From Algoriphagus faecimaris (GTDB lineage Bacteria; Bacteroidota; Bacteroidia; Cytophagales; Cyclobacteriaceae): 64,000 bases of DNA. The notes below the pieces were generated by a model that worked only from the letters and a program-made list of their open reading frames with translations, was not told the origin of the DNA and searched no databases. Positions 16,371 through 24,436 of this stretch are shown piece by piece; the first letter of the stretch is position 1, and every line of letters starts with the position of its first letter. Both the position numbers and the translations under genes were made by a program. The stretch is from positions 62,001 to 126,000 of the forward strand of contig NZ_FNAC01000004.1 of the NCBI RefSeq assembly GCF_900101705.1, given 5' to 3'.

Positions 16371-17597
16371 ATGCAGGAATTATTAAAAAAATTTGAAAAC
16401 AAACAACCGGAGATCATTTTTGAGTGGTCTGATTCTGAATCAGAAGCAGAGGGATGGGTAGTTATCAACTCCCTACGAGGAGGAGCTGCAGGCGGAGGTA
16501 CTCGCATGAGAAAGGGGCTGGATAAAAGAGAAGTGGAATCCCTCGCCAAAACGATGGAAGTAAAATTCACCGTTTCTGGTCCAGCCATAGGAGGCGCCAA
16601 GTCAGGAATCAATTTTGATCCCAGTGATCCACGAAAAGAAGAAGTCCTCAAGCGATGGTATAAGGCCGTCACTCCTTTGCTCAAAAATTACTACGGCACA
16701 GGAGGGGACATGAATGTAGATGAAATCCATGAAGTGATTCCTATCACGGAGTCTTATGGTATTTGGCACCCCCAAGAAGGCATAGTCAATGGTCACTTCC
16801 ATGCTACGGAGCCGGAGAAAATCCGGAAAATAGGTCAATTGCGGCAAGGAGTTTCTAAGGTTTTAGAAGACCCAAAATTCACCCCTAACGGAGATAAGAA
16901 ATATACCGTAGCCGATATGATTACAGGCTACGGCGTAGCTGAGGCCGTTCGCCACTATTATCAGCTATGGGGAGGAAATATTAAAGAGAAACGTGCTGTG
17001 ATCCAAGGCTGGGGAAATGTCGGCGCTGCGGCTGCTTGTTTTCTTGCTGTAGAAGGGGTAAAAATCGTTGGTATTATTGATAGAGAAGGTGGTCTGATCA
17101 ATGAAGAGGGTTTTACTTTGGATGAGGTCAGAACACTCTTTGTGAATAGAATAGGAAATAAATTGGCTGCTGATAATCTGATCCCCTTTGAAGAAATCAA
17201 TGAGCGGGTTTGGGATTTGAATTCAGAAATCTTTATTCCTGCCGCAGCTTCCCGCTTGATTACCCGAGAGCAATCCGAGCGAATGGTCAAAGCAGGACTG
17301 GAGGTCATCTCATGTGGAGCCAATGTCCCTTTTGCAGATCCTGAGATATTCTTTGGGCCGATCGGGGTCTGGACCGATCAGCAGATATCGGTGATCCCTG
17401 ATTTTATTGCCAACTGTGGTATGGCTAGAGTCTTTGCCTACCTGATGAGCGATCAAGCCATCGTCACCGATGAGGCGATCTTCAACGATGTCAGTGATAC
17501 GATAGCCAAGGCACTGAAAAGTACATTTGAAGAAAATCCCGGAAAAACTAAACTGGCTGAAAGCTCCTTTAAAATAGCTTTGGGTCAACTCGTGTAA
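16371..17597 (+). CDS. Glu/Leu/Phe/Val dehydrogenase family protein
   Basis: The protein (408 residues) has the dimerisation domain followed by a Rossmann domain. SLRGGAAGGGTRMRKG and the catalytic-lysine segment SGPAIGGAKSGINFDP match the family, and NAD(P) binding is shown by VIQGWGNVGAAAACFLA near residue 210. The reaction is reversible oxidative deamination of an amino acid to its 2-oxo acid. Substrate is not certain: the protein resembles glutamate dehydrogenases but the lysine motif reads GGAKSG rather than the common GGGKGG or GGAKGG. It has its own promoter and terminator, so it is monocistronic. Confidence 0.85.
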   Translation: MQELLKKFENKQPEIIFEWSDSESEAEGWVVINSLRGGAAGGGTRMRKGLDKREVESLAKTMEVKFTVSGPAIGGAKSGINFDPSDPRKEEVLKRWYKAVTPLLKNYYGTGGDMNVDEIHEVIPITESYGIWHPQEGIVNGHFHATEPEKIRKIGQLRQGVSKVLEDPKFTPNGDKKYTVADMITGYGVAEAVRHYYQLWGGNIKEKRAVIQGWGNVGAAAACFLAVEGVKIVGIIDREGGLINEEGFTLDEVRTLFVNRIGNKLAADNLIPFEEINERVWDLNSEIFIPAAASRLITREQSERMVKAGLEVISCGANVPFADPEIFFGPIGVWTDQQISVIPDFIANCGMARVFAYLMSDQAIVTDEAIFNDVSDTIAKALKSTFEENPGKTKLAESSFKIALGQLV

Positions 17598-17614
17598 AAC
17601 CATTAGAAAGCTTT

Positions 17615-17661
17615 GCCCGGCAGGAGTTAATTTTTGATTAAATCCGCCGGGCTTCCTTTTT
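17615..17661 (+). terminator. Intrinsic terminator of the dehydrogenase gene
   Basis: GCCCGGC (17615-17621) and GCCGGGC (17646-17652) form the base of a stem extended by GGA/TCC and TTAA/TTAA pairs, followed by TTCCTTTTTC. Confidence 0.75.
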
Positions 17662-17665
17662 CTGG

Positions 17666-17698
17666 TTGTGGCAATTTCTTACAAAATCTGTAGTTTAG
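17666..17698 (+). promoter_or_regulatory. Candidate promoter of nhaD
   Basis: TTG (17666-17668) and TAGTTTAG (17691-17698, one base off TAnnTTTG) are 22 bases apart. The leader to the ATG at 17782 would be about 80 bases. Confidence 0.3.
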
Positions 17699-17781
17699 CA
17701 TTTCACCTTACAGATTTCTAGGCTTCAAATATTTGCTTAAATTGACCGAAAAGAACTCCCCAGCATACCCCTATTAAACCT

Positions 17782-19302
17782 ATGAAGAACTATATACTTG
17801 GCTTATCCTTGCTTTTCGGAATCTTTATTTTTTCCGGCTTTCAATCTGTAGCTGTATATGCTAGTGCTACTACTCCTTCGGTGACTTATTTAGCGCAAGC
17901 TGATTCTCAAGAAGAAACTCATGACGCGACAGAAGTTCATGCCGCAGAGGAGCATGGGGAGGAAGAACATCATGTACCGCCCACTTGGCTGGTTATACCT
18001 TTTGTCGCCTTGCTGCTGATGATTGCCACGGGGCCTCTGTTTTATGAGCACTTTTGGCATCACAACTACCCTAAAATCGCTGTTGGCCTAGCTATACTTG
18101 TGGTGCTTTACTACCTTTTTGTCCTGGGAAATGTACACGGTCCGGTCCATGCATTGGCGGAGTATGTGCAATTTATAGCCCTGCTGGCATCTTTATACAT
18201 TGCTTCGGGTGGAATTCTGATCGAGATAGATAAAAAGGCTACTCCGATGGCTAATGTAACCCTCTTGATTATCGGCGCTTTAATTTCAAATTTGATCGGT
18301 ACCACGGGAGCATCTATGCTTTTGATCCGGCCCTTCATCCGACTCAACAAAGGCAATATTCAGGCTTACCATATCATCTTTTTCATCTTTATGGTAAGTA
18401 ATATTGGAGGCTCTTTGACTCCGATCGGAGATCCTCCTCTATTCCTTGGTTTTCTGAAGGGAATTCCATTCTTCTGGACGCTGGAGCACAACTGGCCTGC
18501 TTGGATTTTTGCACTGACCGCTTTGGCTATCGCCTTCTATTTTGTTGATAGGAAATTTGGCCGTGCAGGAGATGATTCCGAATTGGAAGAGACTACCTAC
18601 ACGAATAAGTTCTCTTTGATCGGTGTGAAGAATTTCGGCTGGCTATTTATCGTCATTTGCTCTGTATTCTTGGACCCCAATGTAATCGAATGGGTGCCTG
18701 CCATTGTCTATGATGGACAGAAGTTTTCCTTTCTTCGAGAAATCATTATGTTGAGCGTGGCTTACCTTTCTTTTAGATTTGCCGATCAGCGGGCGATCAA
18801 AGGAAATGAATTTAACTTCGAGCCAATCAGGGAAGTGGCTTTCATTTTCATCGGTATTTTTGGCACGATGATGCCTGCCTTGGAGCTAGTAGGTAATTTT
18901 GCCAAATCTCCGGATGGAGCTGCTCTGATCACGCACAATACATTGTATTGGGGCACAGGTATTCTTTCAGGATTTTTGGATAATGCCCCAACCTACTTAA
19001 ACTTCTTAGCAGCAGCCATGGCCTCCAAAGGTGCCTCCATTAATAATATTGAGGAAGTGAGACAGTTTGCTGCAGATGGTTTTCATGATTCGGCCTTTGA
19101 GCTGATGGCAATAGCGATCGCTTCGGTTTTCTTTGGAGCGATGACTTATATCGGAAATGGACCAAACTTTATGGTGAAATCTATCGCTGAGCAAAGCGGG
19201 ATCAAAATGCCTTCTTTCTTTGGTTACATTATCCGCTTCTCCTTACCGATTTTGCTACCGCTTTTATTTATCGTTTGGTTGGTGTTCTTCGCTTTTGTAT
19301 AA
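17782..19302 (+). CDS. nhaD: NhaD-type Na+/H+ antiporter
   Basis: The 506-residue protein has a signal-like first helix (1-30), a stretch of about 30 residues rich in His and Glu (about 43-75), then about twelve membrane helices of the ion transporter superfamily. Helix-break motifs such as NIGGSLTPIGDPPLFLGFLKG and FLDNAPTYLNFLAAAM match the NhaD/ArsB type. NhaD expels sodium in exchange for protons, as in Vibrio and alkaliphiles. The His/Glu-rich segment before the first transport helix would lie in the periplasm and could bind metal or sense pH; this is inference. The gene is flanked by its own promoter and terminator. Confidence 0.9.
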   Translation: MKNYILGLSLLFGIFIFSGFQSVAVYASATTPSVTYLAQADSQEETHDATEVHAAEEHGEEEHHVPPTWLVIPFVALLLMIATGPLFYEHFWHHNYPKIAVGLAILVVLYYLFVLGNVHGPVHALAEYVQFIALLASLYIASGGILIEIDKKATPMANVTLLIIGALISNLIGTTGASMLLIRPFIRLNKGNIQAYHIIFFIFMVSNIGGSLTPIGDPPLFLGFLKGIPFFWTLEHNWPAWIFALTALAIAFYFVDRKFGRAGDDSELEETTYTNKFSLIGVKNFGWLFIVICSVFLDPNVIEWVPAIVYDGQKFSFLREIIMLSVAYLSFRFADQRAIKGNEFNFEPIREVAFIFIGIFGTMMPALELVGNFAKSPDGAALITHNTLYWGTGILSGFLDNAPTYLNFLAAAMASKGASINNIEEVRQFAADGFHDSAFELMAIAIASVFFGAMTYIGNGPNFMVKSIAEQSGIKMPSFFGYIIRFSLPILLPLLFIVWLVFFAFV

Positions 19303-19325
19303 AAACTTCATCTAAATCTTACAGG

Positions 19326-19361
19326 AAACCGGTCTGTTTACAAATAAGCAGATCGGTTTTT
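19326..19361 (+). terminator. Intrinsic terminator of nhaD
   Basis: AAACCGGTCTG (19326-19336) pairs with CAGATCGGTTT (19349-19359) over 11 positions with one G-U pair, and is followed by a T run. Confidence 0.75.
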
Positions 19362-19471
19362 GATTATAATATTTCTCTTGCGGAAGGAACTTGAGCTTAT
19401 TTAAATTGACATTAGGAATAAACTAATTGCTTGAAAAAAAGTACCTTAGTGTATCACTTAAGACTAGGGGC

Positions 19472-20050
19472 ATGCGGTTTAAAACTATTTTTCTTGTGTT
19501 GGTCACCTTGCTATTCGTTTCCTGCGAAGAGGAAGAATTTGCACCAAGAGGAAGTCAATTACTTTTGAATCCTAACTTATCGCTTTATTCAGATAATGTT
19601 TTTCCTTGGGCTCCGTTGATCCCCAATGAAATTCAATTTGGGGTTAGTCGGGAAGTTTTTCTTACGGGCAATCGATCCCTATTCGTAGAAAATAAGGAGA
19701 GATCCACTGCCAATGCTGCCACCTGGACTCAAACTTACACCGGACCCATGCCCGCACCTGGAAGTACCTTGGAGCTGATGGCCTTCGTGAAGGGGGAAGA
19801 TGTCGTAGACTTGACTGCTGGAGGCAGAGTGCATATTGGGATAAAGGTCTTTCCCTTTGAAAATAGCGAGAGTAGAAATGCTTTCGCCACCAATGAACAG
19901 CTTTTTCAAGGTGATTTTGATTGGTTTCTATTGAAGGCTACTTTGGAGAATTTTCCAAAAGATGCGGAAAAAATTCAGGTTCGTTTATTTGTGCCCGATT
20001 TGACTCTGGGGAAAGTCTATTTTGATGAAATTAATCTCTTTGCAAGGTAA
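19472..20050 (+). CDS. Predicted lipoprotein, 192 residues
   Basis: I start it at MRFKTIFLVLVTLLFVSC because this yields a lipoprotein signal with cysteine 18; the frame extends upstream only through a TTG at 19427. After the lipid anchor the protein is beta-rich, with an opening LLLNPNLSLYSDNVFPWAPL and alternating strands ending VYFDEINLFAR. This pattern resembles carbohydrate-binding or galactose-binding jellyroll domains, but I cannot name a family. It is a single gene between nhaD and the convergent tag. Confidence 0.75.
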   Translation: MRFKTIFLVLVTLLFVSCEEEEFAPRGSQLLLNPNLSLYSDNVFPWAPLIPNEIQFGVSREVFLTGNRSLFVENKERSTANAATWTQTYTGPMPAPGSTLELMAFVKGEDVVDLTAGGRVHIGIKVFPFENSESRNAFATNEQLFQGDFDWFLLKATLENFPKDAEKIQVRLFVPDLTLGKVYFDEINLFAR

Positions 20051-20073
20051 ATGGCCAGGATAAAAGGATCGGA

Positions 20074-20652
20074 TTATTCCTTAACTTCTGAGAACCGAAA
20101 GCAATTTACCAAATGATCATTGACTAAGCCGGTAGCTTGCATGTGAGCGTATAGTGTGGTACTTCCCAAAAATTTAAATCCTCTTTTCTTCAGGTCCTTG
20201 GCCAATCGATCTGATTCAGGAGAAGTGGCGGGTGCATCCTGCAGGCTTTGAAGCTGATTTTGGATAGGTTTGCCCCCGACAAAAGACCAGATATAATCCG
20301 AGAACGATCCAAATTCAGTCTGAATTTCCATGAACCGCTTGGCGTTATTGATGGCGGCTTTGATTTTCAATTTATTTCGGATAATCCCCGGGTCCTGTAG
20401 CAGTTCCTCCACATAGCTATCCGGAAACTCCGCCACTTGCTTATAATCAAAATCAGCAAAGGCCTTGCGGTAGCCCTCCCTTTTTTTCAAAATCGTCGCC
20501 CAACTCAGACCCGCTTGGGCACTTTCCAAAATCAAAAATTCAAAATGCGTGAGGTCATCATAGACAGGAACTCCCCATTCCTTATCGTGATATTCGATGT
20601 ATTGGGGAAAACCCAAGCACCAAGGGCAGCGATTAAGAGCTAGTTTGTCCAT
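20074..20652 (-). CDS. tag: DNA-3-methyladenine glycosylase I
   Basis: Tag removes 3-methyladenine from alkylated DNA. The zinc-binding residues expected for the family are visible: the early CPWC region, His in EYHDKEWGVPVYDD, and the late His and Cys in NDHLVNCFR. The conserved LSWATILKKREGYRKAFADF segment and a length of 192 residues agree. The gene is divergent from alanine racemase with an 86-base gap. It is not part of an alkylation operon here. Confidence 0.95.
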   Translation of the reverse strand: MDKLALNRCPWCLGFPQYIEYHDKEWGVPVYDDLTHFEFLILESAQAGLSWATILKKREGYRKAFADFDYKQVAEFPDSYVEELLQDPGIIRNKLKIKAAINNAKRFMEIQTEFGSFSDYIWSFVGGKPIQNQLQSLQDAPATSPESDRLAKDLKKRGFKFLGSTTLYAHMQATGLVNDHLVNCFRFSEVKE

Positions 20653-20738
20653 TTTTTTAAAAGTTTTGAATAAATGTAGAAAAGAATTGGGAATTGGGGC
20701 TAGGCTCCTTTAATTTTTGACCTCGCAAAAGAATCAAT

Positions 20739-21893
20739 ATGATCGCTACTTCTTTTTTAGAAATCAGTGCCAAAGCTTATCGGCAAAATATCCGCTATAT
20801 CCGCTCGGAGATCGGTCCCAAACCAACTATTTCTGCTGTGGTCAAAGGAAATGCCTATGGTCATGGGATAGCCGAGATGGTGCATATCGCCGAGGGAGCA
20901 GGGGTAAGGCACTTTAGCACTTTCAGTTCAGATGAGGCATGGCTAGTCAAGAAGCACTCCAACAAAAACGCTGAGATCATGATTCTAGGCATGCTTTATC
21001 ATGAGGAACTAGAGGCACTGATTCAGTCAGAAATCAGTTTTTATGTGTTTGATTTTGAGCGGCTTGAAAAAACAGTGGAAGTTTCAAAAAAGATCGGTAA
21101 AGCTGCAAAAATTCATATCGAGTTGGAGACGGGCTTTCACCGCACCGGATTTGAATGGGAGGATCGCGAGCGATTAGTCGAGATGCTACAAGCTGCCAAA
21201 GATCATGTGATATTAGAAGGACTCTGTACGCACTATGCTGGGGCTGAAAGTGTGAGTAATTTTGTAAGAGTAAAAAATCAAATTTCAGCCTATTACGATT
21301 TCAAAAATTATTTGTCTGAGCATTACCTGTTTTTCAATCGCTACCATACTGCCTGCTCAGCAGCTACCTTGATTTTCCCTGAAACTATCATGGACATGGT
21401 GAGAATTGGTATCGCAGGATATGGGTTTTGGCCTACTAAAGAAACTTATTTTGCGAAGCTAAAAGACCTTGAAAATGCCAATAAAAACCCTCTGAAACGC
21501 CTAATCACATGGAAAAGTACCGTCATGAGCCTCAAAAAAGTAGCAATGGGTCAGTTTATTGGTTATGGAAATAGCTACATGGCTCTGCAGGACATGAGGC
21601 TGGCTATTGTACCTGTAGGCTATGGTCATGGGTATAGTCGATTACTTTCCAATTCCGGCCAGGTGCTTATCGGAGGGCAGTTTTGTCAGGTAGTGGGTAC
21701 TGTCACCATGAATGCAATTGCTGTGGACATCAGCAAGGTAAAGGGAGTCAAAGCAGGAGATGAAGTGGTGATGATTGGAAAGCAGGGCAAAAAAGAAATC
21801 ACAGTGGCCTCTTTTTCTGAGTCTACACAACAGGTCAATTATGAAATGCTGACTCGTCTTCCTAAAGATATCCCCAGAAAAATTATTTCTTGA
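20739..21893 (+). CDS. alr: Stand-alone alanine racemase-type PLP enzyme
   Basis: The 384-residue protein is a fold-type III racemase: PLP lysine in SAVVKGNAYGHG (Lys36), the tyrosine region GQFIGYGNSYMA, and VPVGYGHGYSRLLSN. It interconverts L- and D-amino acids, normally alanine for peptidoglycan. Two motifs differ from textbook Alr: Gly replaces Ala after the lysine, and the usual CMD motif reads TMN (TVTMNAIAVDIS). Broad-specificity racemases, as I recall, also carry Met-Asn there. In many Bacteroidota the housekeeping Alr is fused to MurF, so this may be a second enzyme. Divergent from tag and convergent with aroE. Confidence 0.85.
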   Translation: MIATSFLEISAKAYRQNIRYIRSEIGPKPTISAVVKGNAYGHGIAEMVHIAEGAGVRHFSTFSSDEAWLVKKHSNKNAEIMILGMLYHEELEALIQSEISFYVFDFERLEKTVEVSKKIGKAAKIHIELETGFHRTGFEWEDRERLVEMLQAAKDHVILEGLCTHYAGAESVSNFVRVKNQISAYYDFKNYLSEHYLFFNRYHTACSAATLIFPETIMDMVRIGIAGYGFWPTKETYFAKLKDLENANKNPLKRLITWKSTVMSLKKVAMGQFIGYGNSYMALQDMRLAIVPVGYGHGYSRLLSNSGQVLIGGQFCQVVGTVTMNAIAVDISKVKGVKAGDEVVMIGKQGKKEITVASFSESTQQVNYEMLTRLPKDIPRKIIS

Positions 21894-21919
21894 CGGTGTA
21901 AACTCAGAATTAATTGAGC

Positions 21920-22657
21920 CTATTCATTCCAGATTTTCCAAGCCGCCTCAGCTTGGAGTTCCAGCATGTCTTGGCCATTCTTTGCCTTCCCTCCCCGATT
22001 TAAGCACTCCCGCATCAATCGGGTAACCGGTGGATTGTAAACCAAGTCATAGACAAGATGGTGTTCCGACAATTGCTCCAAGGGAATATTGGCCATTGCC
22101 TCCACTTCAGGATAAGTACCCAAAGGTGTGGTATTGATCAGTAAATGATGATTTTTCAGTATCTCCGGGTTCTGCCAGAGTTCTTCATAGGTAAGCTGGT
22201 TTTTTCCCGGTCTTCTAGAGACGGAGAGGTAGCTTATTCCCAAATCCTCCAAGGACTGCTTTACGGCCTTACTTGCTCCTCCGGTTCCCAGCACAAGCGC
22301 TGAAGGAAGCGTGCTACCGAGCCAGTTTTGGAGAGAATTTTTAAACCCAATATAATCTGTGTTGAAGCCTGTTTTGATTCCATTTTTGATTCGGATACAA
22401 TTTACAGCTCCTATTTTTTCACAAGCCGGGTCCAGTTGGTCTAATAGGGGGATGACAGATTCTTTGTGGGGGATAGTCACCGAAAGTCCTTCCAACTCTG
22501 GGTTCTGGATTACAATATCCTCAAAAGCTGAGATTTCAGGAATTTCATAGAGCTCAAATTGACAGTTTCGGATTTGCTCCTTTTGAAATTTCGCTGTGAA
22601 ATATTTTTTGGAAAAAGAATGACCCAAGGGATAGCCTATTAAACCGAATTTTCTCAT
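21920..22657 (-). CDS. aroE: Shikimate dehydrogenase
   Basis: AroE reduces 3-dehydroshikimate to shikimate with NADPH in aromatic amino acid synthesis. Motifs are complete: FGLIGYPLGHSFSKKYF (substrate), SVTIPHKESV with the catalytic lysine, TGFNTDYIGF, and the Rossmann loop VLGTGGASKAV. At 245 residues it is slightly short but whole. Its ATG overlaps the stop of the DUF368 gene as ATGA, so the two are translated together, although no biochemical link is obvious. Confidence 0.95.
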   Translation of the reverse strand: MRKFGLIGYPLGHSFSKKYFTAKFQKEQIRNCQFELYEIPEISAFEDIVIQNPELEGLSVTIPHKESVIPLLDQLDPACEKIGAVNCIRIKNGIKTGFNTDYIGFKNSLQNWLGSTLPSALVLGTGGASKAVKQSLEDLGISYLSVSRRPGKNQLTYEELWQNPEILKNHHLLINTTPLGTYPEVEAMANIPLEQLSEHHLVYDLVYNPPVTRLMRECLNRGGKAKNGQDMLELQAEAAWKIWNE

Positions 22658-23589
22658 GATTTTTTAAAATAAGCCGCTAATAAATCAATTCCAAGGACGA
22701 GGATAATTCCTCCCAAAAACCCAAAAATCGCCCACCCAATCATAGGCTCTTGACCCACCTGCTCCCAATAGGCTTCGGGAAGGAGGTTTTCGGTTAGGAA
22801 AGGTTTCTCTTCACCTGAGGAAGAGGTACGGTACTGAGTGACAATTTTCCAAGGCCAAAGTTTATTGATGGACCCTATCATAAATCCCGACAATAAGCCA
22901 ATCGTAGTGGAAAATAGTCGTCGTAGAAGCCAGGAGATTAATCTGCTAAAGGATAATATTCCTACCACGCAACCCAAAGCAAAGACTCCCAAAGTAAGAA
23001 TGTCGCGCTCGGACAAGGCTTGCATTACCTGCTCGTATTTGCCTAATATCAAAAGAATAAAACTCCCGCTGATTCCCGGTAAAATCATCGCACAGATCGC
23101 AATAGCTCCTGCTACAAAAGTGAACCATAAAGCTTCAGGAGAAGAGGTCGGCGGCAAATCAGTGATCCACCAGGCGATAAGCGTACCTGCTATCACAGAA
23201 ACGACTACCCCAAGGTGCCAGCGCTTGATCTCCCTGAGAATAATAAATGCACTGACAAGGATCAATCCGCAGAAAAAGGACCAAAGTGGAATAGGATGGG
23301 CCTCCATCAAATAGGTGATCAGCTTGGAAAGTGTAAAAACACTTGTCAAAATCCCCAAGACTAGGCTTAGTAGGAAATTGCCATTTACTGCCCGGTAAAA
23401 TTTTTTCCACTCCATTTTAAGGAGTAATTGAAAGGTGGCTTTATTGAAGGAGTTGATACTCTCGAGAAGCTCCTGATAGATGCCTGTGATCAAGGCAATA
23501 GACCCCCCTGATACCCCTGGCACAATGTCGGCGGCACCCATGGCCATTCCTCGTAGGTAATTGAGAAAATAGTGTTGAAGTGATTTCAT
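22654..23589 (-). CDS. popT: DUF368 family membrane protein, PopT-type polyprenyl-phosphate translocase
   Basis: The 311-residue protein has eight or more hydrophobic helices and the DUF368 signatures GMAMGAADIVPGVSGGSIALITG near the N-terminus and ICAMILPGISGSFILLILGKYE, two inverted-repeat membrane loops. Members of this family (PopT) have been shown to return undecaprenyl phosphate to the cytoplasmic face, supplying cell wall and O-antigen synthesis, with stronger need at alkaline pH. Here it precedes aroE with a four-base overlap. The presence of NhaD and Mrp in the same window fits an alkaline or marine lifestyle. Confidence 0.85.
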   Translation of the reverse strand: MKSLQHYFLNYLRGMAMGAADIVPGVSGGSIALITGIYQELLESINSFNKATFQLLLKMEWKKFYRAVNGNFLLSLVLGILTSVFTLSKLITYLMEAHPIPLWSFFCGLILVSAFIILREIKRWHLGVVVSVIAGTLIAWWITDLPPTSSPEALWFTFVAGAIAICAMILPGISGSFILLILGKYEQVMQALSERDILTLGVFALGCVVGILSFSRLISWLLRRLFSTTIGLLSGFMIGSINKLWPWKIVTQYRTSSSGEEKPFLTENLLPEAYWEQVGQEPMIGWAIFGFLGGIILVLGIDLLAAYFKKS

Positions 23590-23594
23590 GGTAA

Positions 23595-23631
23595 AAATAA
23601 AGGCTGACCAAATGGGGATTCGATCAGCCTT
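23595..23631 (-). terminator. Terminator after phosphosulfolactate synthase gene
   Basis: AAGGCTGA (23600-23607) and TCAGCCTT (23624-23631) pair perfectly; on the minus strand TTATTTTTAC follows. It lies 18 bases after the stop of the synthase gene and before popT. Confidence 0.6.
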
Positions 23632-23648
23632 CTTTTTGATGAGCTAAT

Positions 23649-24419
23649 TTAAAGTTTGATTTCGCCGAGAAAGTGATCGAAAGTATCTCCTCTGAGGCCG
23701 AGTCGGATAGTTTCCAAAGGAATGACTTCCGAAGGACTGATATTTCCCAAGTTGACATTCGCTCCTAGAAGCTTGATAAACCATACTTGCTGAGATTTGA
23801 TAGGGGCTTCCCAGATGATTTTTTCTTCAGGTACCTGAGTCAAAATCTCCTCTACCAATCCCTGTCTTACTTCTCCAGAATCTCTAAAAAGTCCGACATT
23901 TCCTCCCTCTCTTGCTTCACCGATTACTTTCCAGGCTCCGGCTTGAAGCTCGGTTTGCATCTGTTCTATCCACTTGTAGGGAGGGATAATTTTTGCAGCA
24001 TCTTTGGATCCTACTTCCGAAAGCACCGTGACCTGCTGTGCCAAAGTGGAGATGTATTCACATTTTTTATCGTGATTCAACGAAATGGATCCGTCAGAAA
24101 CCTCAGCAAAGCTCAAATCATATTTATCCAATACTTTTCTATAGTCGTCAAATTGACCTCTGACGATAAAAGCTTCAAACAAAGTACCCCCTAAATAAAC
24201 AGGAATTCCAGCTTCTTTGTAGATAGCGATTTTTTGAGAAAGGTTTTTGGTCACATAGGAGGTAGCCCATCCTAATTTGACAATATCCACGTAATCCGAA
24301 CAGCTGTCTACAAAGTCTTCTACAGCTCTGATGCTGAGTCCTTTGTCCATCGCCATCGTAAATCCCGTATTGCGAGGCTTTTCAGTCCTTACAGGGATAT
24401 TCTTTAGCACATAATTCAT
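23649..24419 (-). CDS. comA: Phosphosulfolactate synthase
   Basis: ComA adds sulfite to phosphoenolpyruvate to give (2R)-phospho-3-sulfolactate. The TIM-barrel family is recognisable from GFTMAMDKGLS, VDIVKLGWATSYV, AGIPVYLGGTLFEAFIVRG, FAEVSDGSISL and EAREGGNVGLFRDSGEVRQG. Length (256) is normal. The enzyme is known from coenzyme M synthesis in methanogens and sulfolactate formation in Bacillus spores; in Bacteroidota sulfonolipid synthesis from cysteate is a possible outlet, but this is inference. No other sulfonate gene is nearby. It starts 17 bases after the TPR gene, so the two are probably co-transcribed. Confidence 0.88.
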   Translation of the reverse strand: MNYVLKNIPVRTEKPRNTGFTMAMDKGLSIRAVEDFVDSCSDYVDIVKLGWATSYVTKNLSQKIAIYKEAGIPVYLGGTLFEAFIVRGQFDDYRKVLDKYDLSFAEVSDGSISLNHDKKCEYISTLAQQVTVLSEVGSKDAAKIIPPYKWIEQMQTELQAGAWKVIGEAREGGNVGLFRDSGEVRQGLVEEILTQVPEEKIIWEAPIKSQQVWFIKLLGANVNLGNISPSEVIPLETIRLGLRGDTFDHFLGEIKL

Positions 24420-24436
24420 TTGCTTGGTTTTAAAAT

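Noticed and set aside
22838..23314. 158-codon open frame antisense to the DUF368 gene
   Set aside because: Low-complexity composition with many Thr, Lys and Ile, typical of a shadow frame; the opposite strand holds clear DUF368 motifs.
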